From a virus: DNA of 45,555 nucleotides. The position numbers and the translations under genes were made by a program. The notes under the pieces are model-generated. The model saw nothing but the letters and a program-made list of their open reading frames with translations, was not told where the DNA came from and made no database searches. Below are positions 1 through 6,996 of the stretch, piece by piece (within the stretch, counting starts at the first letter, position 1; each line of letters starts with the position of its first letter). The DNA lies in the IMG/VR virus record IMGVR_UViG_3300030090_004249, positions 1-45,555 of that record; one strand, given 5' to 3'.

Positions 1-361
1 TGCCGCCACCACCTGCCACTGGCCTTCTTGGAATTGGATCCATATCCCTACGTCCGCCGCCGTATCTTCCTAGATTACGGTTTCCAGCTCCGTAGTTTCC
101 CCTACCGCCAGGCCTTCTAAAACCGCCTACTCGCCGTCGTCGATTCCAATAATCATTCCAATTTCTATTACGCCCTGGAGCATAAGGACCGGGGCCAAAG
201 CCGCCAGCAGATGGTCTTCGGCGACCTCCAGCGAGTCCTGTACCTACTCGACCTCTACCTCCTCCTCGCCGACCGTAAGGTGGTGGATCAGTTTGGGTTG
301 GAGGTCTCCTGCGGCGTTTGTTTTGACGTTTCTTAAACCAATCAGGGTGTACTGGAAACAT
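1..361 (-). CDS. Arg/Gly-rich low-complexity protein, partial (3' end cut by window)
   Basis: Seen: an ATG at 361-359 on the minus strand opens a frame that stays open for 120 codons to the window edge. A purine-rich stretch (AAAGAAAG) precedes it and the stop of the upstream gene lies 20 nt away. After a short N-terminus (MFPVHPDWFKKRQNKRRRR) the product is dominated by Arg, Gly, Pro, Tyr and Asn, with patches such as GRRGGGRGRVG and YGGGRRDMD. It resembles the next gene upstream (382-1140) in composition, so the two may be a diverged pair. Known: RG-rich tracts often bind nucleic acid or mediate condensation. Inference: a small basic virion or DNA-associated protein. I recognise no family, and the C-terminus is not visible. 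Confidence 0.6.
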   Translation of the reverse strand, partial: MFPVHPDWFKKRQNKRRRRPPTQTDPPPYGRRGGGRGRVGTGLAGGRRRPSAGGFGPGPYAPGRNRNWNDYWNRRRRVGGFRRPGGRGNYGAGNRNLGRYGGGRRDMDPIPRRPVAGGGG

Positions 362-381
362 ATTATTTTCTTTCTTTTATA

Positions 382-1140
382 TTATCGGCCGTAGTTGCTT
401 GGGCCAACTCGTCTTCTAAAATCAAACTGCCTTCGCTTAGGTCTTAAGTTGTGACCAAAGAAGTCTCTACGAAATCTACTGTAGTCTACATCACTTCTAT
501 TTTGTCCATAGAAATCACGACGATAGCGGCTATTGTCTCGTGGTGCCCTTCGTGCGTACCGATTAAGTGCTTGCTCAAATGTTCGGCGACTTATAGGCAT
601 AGTCTTGCTGGAGCTACGACGCTTCTTCTTCTTCTTGCGATCTTTTCTTTTTCTTCTCCTTCTAGATGGAGCTGGATCGTCCAAGACTCCACCACCTCTA
701 TCCCAGCCACCACCTCTATCCCAGCCGCCGTCTCTAACCCAGCCGCCGTCTCTACCCCGATCTCTACCTGTTGGCCTACGTCTTCCGTAGCGACCAGGGC
801 CATCTTCGTGCATTCGTCCTCCACGTCGCCTGCGACGAGGGCGACTTCTACCATCTCCTCTTAGATGATCCCATTCACCTGGAATACCCCTAGATCTATC
901 GCCTGCCCAAAAACCACCACGCTGCGGCTGGACTACAGTTGACCCACGACCATCATTCCAGGCGCCTGTCGTTTGGGCACCACCACGCCCTCGGCTTCGA
1001 TTGTACCTGTCGCGCTGGGCATGTCGTTGATTCCATTGACCCCAGTCACCCCAAGTAGCAGTTCCTCGGTTCCGCCTAGCTCTATTCATTAAATCTATTA
1101 TTCTGGGATCAGTTCTCCTGTTGGGCATCTTCGAGGTCAT
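382..1140 (-). CDS. Arg/Gly/Trp-rich basic low-complexity protein, 252 aa
   Basis: Not recognised as a family. The start is ATG 1140, with GGAAGG about 8 nt upstream. The protein is extremely basic. Residues about 1-100 contain RNRGTATWGDWGQWNQRHAQ and RSRGRGG. Residues about 100-165 carry tandem GGW units (DGGWVRDGGWDRGGGWDRGGG in pieces). A poly-basic block (RRRRKRKDRKKKKKRR) lies near residue 165. The C-terminal third is rich in Y-R-R-D-F repeats (RYRRDFYGQN, RFRRDFFGHN). There is no signal peptide or membrane segment. It lies in the minus-strand operon directly after the 890-aa gene, with a 15-nt gap. The plus-strand frames opposite it are shadows. Inference: an intrinsically disordered, nucleic-acid-binding virion or ejection protein; function unknown. 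Confidence 0.7.
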   Translation of the reverse strand: MTSKMPNRRTDPRIIDLMNRARRNRGTATWGDWGQWNQRHAQRDRYNRSRGRGGAQTTGAWNDGRGSTVVQPQRGGFWAGDRSRGIPGEWDHLRGDGRSRPRRRRRGGRMHEDGPGRYGRRRPTGRDRGRDGGWVRDGGWDRGGGWDRGGGVLDDPAPSRRRRKRKDRKKKKKRRSSSKTMPISRRTFEQALNRYARRAPRDNSRYRRDFYGQNRSDVDYSRFRRDFFGHNLRPKRRQFDFRRRVGPSNYGR

Positions 1141-1155
1141 GTCTTACCTTCCAGT

Positions 1156-3828
1156 TTATTCAGTTATGTAATTTTGAGTGGGCGTGTTGCGGTGTAGCCC
1201 GAACGCTTTGTGAAATGCGCTTTTGCCTTGTTTTTCATTGTACTCTTTAGAGCCATATGGATGGAAGAGATCTGCTGTGTCCTCTCTGCCCAGACCAGCA
1301 ACAATGTCTTCGTCTTTCATTCCAAAATTATTTTGCTGGTTGCCGCCACCTAGATCATCGCCGCCACCAGTGCCTCCGCCATTATCTTGCTCGGCTGCAG
1401 CAATATCTTGAAGGCGATCTACTGGGGTTATGGTCCCATCTTCGTTGCTATCACGATCCCAGATAAAGTCAGGGTTATCTTTATTTGAATCAAGAACTTG
1501 TTGGATCTCGTCTTTAGCAGATGTATTGCTGCTAACATTGCTGCTAGTATTCAGATTTCCTTCAGAATCAAACAAGCCCCCATCTTCATCTACTGTGCCT
1601 GTAGATGTAGAGCTTGTGTTTAGATTTCCGGAGGAGTCAAAAATGCCTTCGTCTTCAGGCCTGTAGTTCCTAATAAGATCTTCAGTAACCGAAGCATCAG
1701 TATGTAATCGACGGCTGAATTCTGGGAAATCAGCACCGACATCTAAGGATGTTAGATTCTCTGGAAGTCCTTGTCCTGTAACCCAGCCATCGCCGGTTTG
1801 GTGACCGTATCCGTAGTAGCCGCTGTAATACTTCTGCTCTTGGGGATCCAGATAATCTCCGGTCATAGGATTGTGGGTATACCAAGTTCTGTTTGGGTCA
1901 TTTGCCCAATCTTCGTGTGGCGCCCATTCTTCATCTGGGAAGTTTCTTTCCCAGTCGTAAGCTACCTGCTTGATATAGTCTACTGGATCACTTTGGGTTG
2001 GCCCCACTTCAAAGTCAGCAAGACTTTCAAATGAAGGGAGGTAGCCATACCCTTCCGCATAAGATGGGTGTCTTTCTATTTGCTGGTTCCACCAGTCGTT
2101 AGCAAAATCATATTCTTGCTGGGTAAGAGTAGATGGATCTACAAACCCACTAACCACGCCCTGATGCCAGTCGCTGGTTGAATCCCCCGCCCCTAAAAGC
2201 CAGCGAAGAGACGCCTCTGGGTTAGCATAAGGCCTATTTCGATCTGGGCCACCACCTACGTTTCTAGTAAACACGAAAGGAACGCCCGTAGTTGAGTCTA
2301 CGGCAAACGCTCCGAGGTCTTGCGCCTGTATCCCCTCTGGATTGCCGGGGTCGTTTCCAATGGCGCCATACGCGGTCTCAGGCGGCCCTACGATGTTGTC
2401 TGGAGTCCAGACAGAAGTATTCTGCGGATCTTCGGTTTCTTCTGGATTTGCTAGCATGAGAGCGTCTGCAGGGCTTATCCAGCCATCCCCATTAACATCA
2501 TTGGGATCACCTTCTTCCGCCTCTACTGTGCCATTCTCGTTGACCATATCCCAAATAGTCTGGGCTTGAGCCGCCCTTTCATCTTGCGCGGTTTGAGCGG
2601 TAGGCGCAGAATCTGAAAAGTCTGCTCTTATAAACTGAGGGAGATCGGGAGCATAACGCCCTTCTGGGTTGTATTCATCCCAGTATCTACGCATGTCTTC
2701 TGTGGCTGGAATATCAGGATGATCCTGATATTGGCCATCAACAAACATATACCTACCCCATGGATCTCTCAAATTCATTAGGCTTGGCAGCATCAACCCT
2801 GGATTTAACCCCATGGCGACCATATCTTTCACAGTCTTGCCTAAAGAAGTTATATTTTCGTTTCCGGGAGCATCTTGCGCAGGAGAACTTCCGTCCCATA
2901 GAAACAGCTCATTGTCAGGAAACAGGCTGTGTATTGCAGCGTTTCTTCCGCCGCTAATTAAAGACATCCAGTCATCGTAGTTTTCATGCAGCCCAGAGTC
3001 GTAAAAACGGTCACTTTGCTCTTTAAGTGCCCTTAGTTGGCTAGATCTGTCCTTAATTCGGTCATAATCCGCTTGCGATTGAACCATCGCGTTGTATTGA
3101 GGACTGAATTGGTTCTGCCAATTTTCCTGCAAATCTTGCCAATCTCTGTCGTATTTGACGTTCTTAAGGCCATGTTCGCCGGTAGTTCGGTACTGATTGA
3201 TTAAATTAGAGATGTAATCATCAGGCCTCTCTAACGAAAACGGATTTCTTCTCTCGTCATGAATGCTGAAATTGTCTGGATCTATATAATGCCCAGATCC
3301 TGGAGACATGCTTCCCAAAAGCTGCATTGAGCGATCGTCGCCACGATAATCAGCGAATATGTCCTCCCCTGCTCGCCATCTCTCTATCATCTCAGGAGTG
3401 ATGTCGAAGTCCTGTCGTTCGGAAAAACTTCCGTCATTCCGGTCGTAATGCGTGTAATCAGCCTGATTAAATCTGTCAACACGCCTATCAAACTCGGTGT
3501 TGTATTGATTCTTTGCCCAATCAGCATACTCTTGGGTACCAGAACGTAGATTGTTCCAGTCATCAACATAAGGATCCATGATCCCTTTTAGACGAGCTTC
3601 TTCAGCATCATAATGCTGAATAGCTTCTTCAAGTTGCTCTGGAGTTAGCCAGCTAACATCCCTAAATCTTTCCGACCAGTGGCGATTAGGATCGTTTAAC
3701 TTATCAAAATACTCATCCCAGCCCTGCCCTATATAGGGCACAGACTGGCTTAAGGATAATTGATCTCCGATAAGCGATTCATAATCGCCAACCTTACTTG
3801 CTTGCTGGCGTAAATCCGATAAAGACAT
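1156..3828 (-). CDS. Large virion-type protein with two dockerin/EF-hand-like Ca loops, 890 aa
   Basis: No overall family recognised. The protein is rich in Asp, Asn, Tyr, Trp and Gly and has no membrane segment. Two loops fit the EF-hand/dockerin pattern D-x-N-x-D-G-x-I-x-x-x-D exactly: DVNGDGWISPAD near residues 440-455 and DSNEDGTITPVD near 788-803. Unlike a classical dockerin they are about 350 residues apart. A tandem repeat around residues 720-765 reads EGIFDSSGNLNTSS then GGLFDSEGNLNTSS, and a Gly-rich linker (GGGTGGGDDLGGG) precedes the last 60 residues. The start ATG 3828 lies 1 nt after the stop of the upstream gene, so translation is probably coupled. Inference: a calcium-stabilised structural or adhesion component of the particle. 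Only the loops are firm. Confidence 0.75.
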   Translation of the reverse strand: MSLSDLRQQASKVGDYESLIGDQLSLSQSVPYIGQGWDEYFDKLNDPNRHWSERFRDVSWLTPEQLEEAIQHYDAEEARLKGIMDPYVDDWNNLRSGTQEYADWAKNQYNTEFDRRVDRFNQADYTHYDRNDGSFSERQDFDITPEMIERWRAGEDIFADYRGDDRSMQLLGSMSPGSGHYIDPDNFSIHDERRNPFSLERPDDYISNLINQYRTTGEHGLKNVKYDRDWQDLQENWQNQFSPQYNAMVQSQADYDRIKDRSSQLRALKEQSDRFYDSGLHENYDDWMSLISGGRNAAIHSLFPDNELFLWDGSSPAQDAPGNENITSLGKTVKDMVAMGLNPGLMLPSLMNLRDPWGRYMFVDGQYQDHPDIPATEDMRRYWDEYNPEGRYAPDLPQFIRADFSDSAPTAQTAQDERAAQAQTIWDMVNENGTVEAEEGDPNDVNGDGWISPADALMLANPEETEDPQNTSVWTPDNIVGPPETAYGAIGNDPGNPEGIQAQDLGAFAVDSTTGVPFVFTRNVGGGPDRNRPYANPEASLRWLLGAGDSTSDWHQGVVSGFVDPSTLTQQEYDFANDWWNQQIERHPSYAEGYGYLPSFESLADFEVGPTQSDPVDYIKQVAYDWERNFPDEEWAPHEDWANDPNRTWYTHNPMTGDYLDPQEQKYYSGYYGYGHQTGDGWVTGQGLPENLTSLDVGADFPEFSRRLHTDASVTEDLIRNYRPEDEGIFDSSGNLNTSSTSTGTVDEDGGLFDSEGNLNTSSNVSSNTSAKDEIQQVLDSNKDNPDFIWDRDSNEDGTITPVDRLQDIAAAEQDNGGGTGGGDDLGGGNQQNNFGMKDEDIVAGLGREDTADLFHPYGSKEYNEKQGKSAFHKAFGLHRNTPTQNYITE

Positions 3829-3829
3829 T

Positions 3830-4372
3830 CTATCTACCTAAGAGTGGGCCCTGTAGCTTGTTTGGTCCTTGACTGCCGTAATTCTGCATAGGATTAGGCT
3901 TAGGGGGCATGTTTGGTATTCCAAGAATATCTTCTATAGAAGGCCCACCTGCCCCAGGGGCTGGTTCTGGGGGATAGCCAGGCCTAATAGGTCGTCCCCA
4001 TGGATCTTCCGCTGGAGGTCCAGGGAATGAGGGCATTGGCCCTGGCATTGGTGGCGCACCGCCCCCTTGCATTGGAGGCATGTTTGCACCTAAGTCAATC
4101 CCCGGAGGAACAAGGGGTGGAGCCTGTGGAGCTGGGCCGTCGCCAACGAAAGGCGGTTGATCAAAATCAAATCCTGGGTCTCCTCCAGGTGGAAGTCCGA
4201 CACCAGCCCCGAAGGGGTCTTGCTCATAGTCCATGTGGCCTGCTGGTGGCTCTGGGTGCATTCCGCCATCGTAGCCTCCGCCAAAGGGCGGCATTGGGTA
4301 TTGAGGGCCAGTGTTTGGGATATTCATGGGGCTTTGATCCATACCCCTGGGCATTCGTTGTGGATTCGGCAT
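3830..4372 (-). CDS. Pro/Gly/Met-rich disordered virion-type protein, 180 aa
   Basis: Not recognised. About half of the residues are Pro, Gly or Met (MPNPQRMPRGMDQSPMNIP, then PPFGGGYDGGMHPEPP), so the chain is almost certainly disordered. The last eleven residues are PNKLQGPLLGR. A closely similar ending (LQQALLGR, ITRALLG) closes two other minus-strand genes (36554-37216 and 4383-4601), which suggests a shared C-terminal docking motif. The gene lies between the 72-aa and 890-aa genes with gaps of 10 and 1 nt. The opposite-strand ORFs come from its GC-rich proline codons and are rejected. Function unknown; a virion accessory protein is inferred from operon position only. Confidence 0.65.
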   Translation of the reverse strand: MPNPQRMPRGMDQSPMNIPNTGPQYPMPPFGGGYDGGMHPEPPAGHMDYEQDPFGAGVGLPPGGDPGFDFDQPPFVGDGPAPQAPPLVPPGIDLGANMPPMQGGGAPPMPGPMPSFPGPPAEDPWGRPIRPGYPPEPAPGAGGPSIEDILGIPNMPPKPNPMQNYGSQGPNKLQGPLLGR

Positions 4373-4382
4373 TTTTGTTTCC

Positions 4383-4601
4383 TTAGCCTAAGAGGGCTCT
4401 AGTTATTGGATTGGTATTAACGTATATCTCATCTGGGTGAGGCAGATAAGGATCGAAATCGTCCTTCCAGTCAGAGGGAGGAGCTTCTTCCCATTCGCCT
4501 GGTCCGAAGTCTAAGTCTAGCTCAGGAGTCATTTCCGGCTCCCGTCTATCCCTACGTCTGTCTCGCCGCCGCTCGCGACGGTGTTTTTTGCCAAAGTGCA
4601 T
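4383..4601 (-). CDS. Small protein with basic head and acidic tail, 72 aa
   Basis: Not recognised. Residues 1-22 are strongly basic (HFGKKHRRERRRDRRRDRR). Residues 24-60 are acidic and Trp/Pro-rich (PELDLDFGPGEWEEAPPSDW). The chain ends in NPITRALLG, which fits the PLxxALLG motif seen in other minus-strand proteins of this window. The start is ATG 4601, 6 nt downstream of the previous stop; the distance to the next gene is 10 nt. The split charge suggests a DNA-contacting head and a protein-contacting tail, but this is inference. Confidence 0.6.
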   Translation of the reverse strand: MHFGKKHRRERRRDRRRDRREPEMTPELDLDFGPGEWEEAPPSDWKDDFDPYLPHPDEIYVNTNPITRALLG

Positions 4602-4607
4602 TACAGC

Positions 4608-5147
4608 CTACCTTTGCCTAGGTGTCTTATCGTTAAATCTGTCATCACCAAAAGGCCCCTGAAGCCTATCGGGTATCCTTATACCTGGCGGAGGAGCTAT
4701 ACGATTCTTAAATGGAAACTCCCTTGGAAGATTATTGTGTGTTTTGCGAGGCTTTGGCACTGGATACGGGTATTTTGCATAGCCATCTTTATCATAAGCA
4801 TCTTCTGGAGGCACATGACCATAGGGGAGTCCGCTAGGATAGTGAGCCGAACCAATCGGATTCCACGGACCCTGGCTAGAAGGACTATGTTCACCAGTTG
4901 GGTTCAGCGCCCGCTCTAGTGCGTTTGTGTCCTTTTTCATTTGAGTGGGTACTAGATAGTCAGGATCATTGTACGCCCCACCCGTACTCGGCCAGATAAA
5001 CATATCATTGTCAGTATAATCCTTTCGAGTGGGAATATGACCCTCAGCCTGAAACATGGTGTTCAGGTCAAACCCATCAGGAGTGACTGGTACGTTTACT
5101 GGGTATTCAGGCTCCGGCAGTTTCTGTGAATAATTCGGTCTTGCCAT
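4608..5147 (-). CDS. Hypothetical virion-type protein, 179 aa, Pro/Tyr/Asp-rich
   Basis: Not recognised. The start is ATG 5147, with GAGAAG about 5 nt upstream. The chain is hydrophilic and proline-rich throughout (NYSQKLPEPEYPVNVPVTP, YAKYPYPVPKPRKTHNNLP), ends in basic residues (NDKTPRQR), and has no signal peptide or membrane segment. It sits in a run of short disordered proteins between 4383 and 5602, all on the minus strand with gaps under 11 nt, so they are presumably co-transcribed. Inference: a minor structural or packaging accessory protein. Nothing in the sequence identifies a fold. Confidence 0.6.
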   Translation of the reverse strand: MARPNYSQKLPEPEYPVNVPVTPDGFDLNTMFQAEGHIPTRKDYTDNDMFIWPSTGGAYNDPDYLVPTQMKKDTNALERALNPTGEHSPSSQGPWNPIGSAHYPSGLPYGHVPPEDAYDKDGYAKYPYPVPKPRKTHNNLPREFPFKNRIAPPPGIRIPDRLQGPFGDDRFNDKTPRQR

Positions 5148-5155
5148 GTTCTTCT

Positions 5156-5602
5156 CTATCTTCTAGGAATTTTCCATTCTGGTGGTCTAGGTCCTGGTGG
5201 AAGAGGGAATCCTTCAAACTTACCATACTTAGGAGTGCGGCGATCTAATTCCGACATCTCTCTAATGTCATTTTCTCTCTGCCTTTGCTGCTCTTCCTCT
5301 TCACGCTTAAGTGCTTTCTCTTGCTCGTCAGGCATTTTGCCGTGGTGCCGCATGGAGAATTCGTCATTAAACGTCCTATCCATCCTAGTGCGATCTCGAT
5401 TAACTATATCATCCTGAATCTCAGGGATAGAGCCTCCCCTTATAACCGGAGCCTTATCTGACTGAGGTATTCGCGAGGGCCTTGGCCCGAGACCCGGAGG
5501 CCCGCCAAACGGATTGCGGACAAGCCGATAAAGGTCAAACTTAGGATCGAATTTAGGGGTTCTATCATAATGCCCCTCTGGATTGAAATCAGCTGGCTGC
5601 AT
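5156..5602 (-). CDS. Hypothetical protein, 148 aa, first gene of left minus-strand operon
   Basis: Not recognised. The start ATG 5602 has a good ribosome-binding site (AGGAGAAAAGCT before the ATG) and lies about 30 nt downstream of a TATAAT -10 box on the minus strand. It is therefore the first gene of the left operon. Residues 1-60 are Pro/Gly/Arg-rich (NPFGGPPGLGPRPSRIP). Residues about 85-120 are highly charged and probably helical or coiled (EQEKALKREEEEQQRQREND). The tail is Pro/Arg-rich. No membrane segment. Function unknown. Confidence 0.65.
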   Translation of the reverse strand: MQPADFNPEGHYDRTPKFDPKFDLYRLVRNPFGGPPGLGPRPSRIPQSDKAPVIRGGSIPEIQDDIVNRDRTRMDRTFNDEFSMRHHGKMPDEQEKALKREEEEQQRQRENDIREMSELDRRTPKYGKFEGFPLPPGPRPPEWKIPRR

Positions 5603-5638
5603 AGCTTTTCTCCTAACATACTCTCGTACAGTCCCCTG

Positions 5639-5644
5639 ATTATA
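5639..5644 (-). promoter_or_regulatory. Putative -10 box (TATAAT) of left minus-strand operon
   Basis: On the minus strand the sequence reads GTTATAATCAGGGG, a perfect sigma-70 -10 hexamer. It would place the transcription start near 5632, about 30 nt before ATG 5602. No good -35 hexamer is found 16-18 bp upstream (the region is T-rich), which would fit an activator-dependent promoter. The 21-bp palindrome at 5701-5721 would lie about 70-90 bp upstream of the start. The -10 match is seen; the activation idea is inference. Confidence 0.45.
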
Positions 5645-5700
5645 ACTGGGTGGCCTCTAAAAGAAAAATACTGGTTTTCCAGATACGCCGATTAATTACC

Positions 5701-5721
5701 AAGATGACAAAATGTCGTCTT
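5701..5721. promoter_or_regulatory. 21-bp palindrome, copy 1 of 4 (putative operator)
   Basis: Arms AAGATGACA and TGTCGTCTT flank a 3-bp spacer AAA, an almost perfect 9+3+9 inverted repeat. Three further copies occur at 14095-14115, 22260-22280 and 34428-34448, all between genes. The repeated arms and intergenic placement suggest the site of a dimeric DNA-binding protein. A structured promoter or RNA hairpin is an alternative. Confidence 0.6.
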
Positions 5722-5962
5722 GCGTACACCAACCCCTTCTAAAAAATTATTGTTTTGAAAAAATTTTACTTTCCGAACAGGCCAACAACAAACGCGAGCG
5801 ACCATTTGCCCATAGAGTTCTGGTGGAAAAGCCGCCTTTTGGCTGGGAAAGTGCAAAAAATCTCCGCGTGGGACATAATATAGGGGGGTTGCCACTTGGG
5901 GCATCGGGCCCCCTTCGCTTCAGCCGGCTCACCAGTTCACCTGCACCAGCGAAGAACCGATT

Positions 5963-6085
5963 CCCTGACCGCAGCAACCCCAGTACCATGAGCCACTGCA
6001 CGTACAACCATTCACCAACATACTCACCAGATTTGCATGGTCGTCACTGTTCCCGTTGGTGGTTCACGACATATCATTGTCTCCT
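5963..6085 (-). pseudogene. Inverted, internally deleted copy of the 5' part of the 6225-6734 gene
   Basis: Read on the minus strand, this segment is collinear with the start of the 6225-6734 gene. Block matches: 6068-6085 is the complement of 6212-6229 (ribosome-binding site plus start codon, 17 of 18 bases); 6040-6055 matches 6290-6305 (CGGGAACAGTGACGAC, 16 of 16); 6003-6029 matches 6347-6372 with small indels; 5982-5997 matches 6373-6388 (AGTGGCTCATGGTACT, 16 of 16); 5963-5976 matches 6394-6407 (12 of 14). Two internal stretches of about 60 and 40 nt are missing from the minus copy, and its start reads ATG TCG TGA, so it is broken. Downstream the shared frame continues as YVQWLMVLGLLRSG against YKWLMVLPVLLSG. 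It is either a decayed inverted duplication or a retained regulatory inverted repeat. Confidence 0.75.
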
Positions 6086-6145
6086 CTTCTCTAGCCACGT
6101 TTAGGCAGTCCATTCCTCATCTCCTGTCGTCGATGATCCATTCCC

Positions 6146-6185
6146 TGCCCTTTGTTGTGAGGGTGTTGACTAGTTTGTTTGCTAG
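6146..6185 (+). repeat. Leader direct repeat, copy 1 (T-rich, before 6225 gene)
   Basis: The 40-nt segment beginning TGCCCTTTGTTG and ending TTTGTTTGCTAG is repeated, with about 10 differences or gaps, at 6997-7036. The last 23 nt match at 20 positions. Both copies lie upstream of a gene with a strong ribosome-binding site (40 and 77 nt before the start codon). Only this copy has a TTGACT -35-like hexamer, and no convincing -10 follows. Possible promoter or leader-RNA element. Confidence 0.5.
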
Positions 6186-6224
6186 TCTAATTAAATTTTT
6201 TTTCTAACTTTAGGAGACATTGAT

Positions 6225-6734
6225 ATGTCTAACTCAACTAAACCAGTCCGCCTCAATCGTGGTCCTAACTTCCTAGTTACTAATCCAGTCGGGAACAGTG
6301 ACGACTTCACGGTTACTACCAAATCATTCGATGATAAGTTAGTCATTGGTGAGTATGTCGTGAATGGTTATAAGTGGCTCATGGTACTTCCAGTGCTGCT
6401 ATCAGGGGCCGAGCTTGATCTGGTTGCTACTTTCCCAGAGCCGATTGACCCCGAGACCGGCGAGGTCGATGAGGTAACTAAAGACCGTATTACCTGGAAA
6501 CGTGACGAGTACAATCCGACTGCCGATAACAGGCCTTACCACGTTGTGCCAAATACGCACGGTCTTAAGTTCACTCATCCGACCTCTGGGAAAGTAATCA
6601 AACCAGAGTTCATCACTCGGCCTATGCTTTCAGGCCAGCACCTCGGCCCCATGGCAGCTTTGACAGGGGTGTGGGGTAAGCGAACTCTACCAATGGTGAA
6701 CGATTACACGACTCGCACGCCGGTAACCAAGTAG
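6225..6734 (+). CDS. Hypothetical protein, 169 aa, monocistronic with strong terminator
   Basis: Not recognised. The start ATG 6225 follows TAGGAGAC at optimal spacing, and a strong intrinsic terminator follows 17 nt after the stop, so it is probably a single-gene, highly expressed transcript. The chain is soluble and mixed alpha/beta in appearance, with motifs GEYVVNGYKWLMVLPVLLSG (residues about 46-65) and PEPIDPETGEVDEVTKDRI (about 82-100). A partial inverted copy of its first 180 nt, including ribosome-binding site and start codon, lies upstream at 5963-6085. A plus transcript covering both copies could pair the two ribosome-binding-site regions and block translation. High expression plus tight control would suit an early takeover protein or a structural protein; this is inference. 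Confidence 0.75.
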   Translation: MSNSTKPVRLNRGPNFLVTNPVGNSDDFTVTTKSFDDKLVIGEYVVNGYKWLMVLPVLLSGAELDLVATFPEPIDPETGEVDEVTKDRITWKRDEYNPTADNRPYHVVPNTHGLKFTHPTSGKVIKPEFITRPMLSGQHLGPMAALTGVWGKRTLPMVNDYTTRTPVTK

Positions 6735-6750
6735 GTCAAAGCTCCACGTT

Positions 6751-6789
6751 GCCACGGTACTAGCCTTAGCTGGTGCCGTGGCTTTTTTT
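6751..6789 (+). terminator. Intrinsic terminator after 6225-6734 gene
   Basis: GCCACGGTAC pairs with GGTGCCGTGGC across an 11-nt loop, giving an 11-bp stem with one or two G-T pairs, followed directly by seven T residues. It starts 17 nt after the stop codon. Textbook Rho-independent terminator. Confidence 0.9.
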
Positions 6790-6793
6790 ATGC

Positions 6794-6840
6794 GCCCCTA
6801 TATGAACGCCGAACTCCGTTCGGCTAACACATATAGGAGC
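6794..6840. other. Nested hairpin element
   Basis: An outer stem (6794-6804 with 6830-6840; CCTATATG against CATATAGG, extended by GC with one mismatch) encloses an inner perfect 7-bp stem GCCGAAC/GTTCGGC (6808-6814 with 6818-6824) with a 3-nt loop TCC. It sits just after the terminator and before the next promoter. No T-tract follows, so it is not a second terminator. Candidate structured RNA, processing site or cruciform; function unknown. Confidence 0.55.
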
Positions 6841-6914
6841 TGGTACCAGGTTCACAGGTTCACCGTCTTACGCTTCAGGAGCAGATGCCCCAGTTCACAC
6901 CCAGGTTAAGTAGG

Positions 6915-6953
6915 CAACAGGCGGCAGTGGTTGCATCCAACAGGCGGCGATGG
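6915..6953 (+). repeat. Tandem direct repeat, two units of 16 bp at 23-bp period
   Basis: CAACAGGCGGCAGTGG (6915-6930) and CAACAGGCGGCGATGG (6938-6953) differ at two positions and are 23 bp apart centre to centre. The second unit fills the spacer of the putative promoter at 6931-6959 and the first lies just upstream of its -35, a geometry that suits a regulator binding site. Confidence 0.55.
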
Positions 6954-6959
6954 TATACT
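6931..6959 (+). promoter_or_regulatory. Putative sigma-70 promoter for early plus-strand operon
   Basis: TTGCAT (6931-6936) and TATACT (6954-6959) are separated by exactly 17 bp. The -10 matches consensus at 5 of 6 and the -35 at only 3 of 6 positions. The transcript would start near 6966 and give a leader of about 145 nt before ATG 7113. Confidence 0.5.
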
Positions 6960-6996
6960 ATTCCGATGGCGGAATATTAATAGATGGAAGTGTGTT

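Larger units (their letters stand above)
5603..6224. other. Divergent non-coding region, 622 bp
   Basis: This region separates the left minus-strand operon from the plus-strand genes. It contains the -10 box at 5639-5644, the palindrome at 5701-5721, an AT-rich stretch at 5740-5770, GC-rich short hairpins near 5829-5845 and 5897-5912, the inverted gene remnant at 5963-6085 and a T-rich leader repeat at 6146-6185. ORFs readable here on either strand lack ribosome-binding sites and plausible composition. I see no tRNA cloverleaf. It could also host a replication origin, but I see no iterons to support that. Confidence 0.6.

Noticed and set aside
451-864. Plus-strand ORF opposite the Arg/Gly-rich gene
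   Set aside because: It is a Ser/Thr/Pro-rich mirror of the repetitive Arg/Gly codons, has no ribosome-binding site, and the minus frame has one.
5747-6007. 86-aa minus-strand ORF
   Set aside because: Its first residues belong to the decayed inverted copy and the rest has no support, so I record the remnant as a pseudogene and not as a gene.
5712-6104. 130-aa plus-strand ORF in the divergent region
   Set aside because: No ribosome-binding site and random-like composition; it overlaps the inverted gene remnant in the opposite sense.
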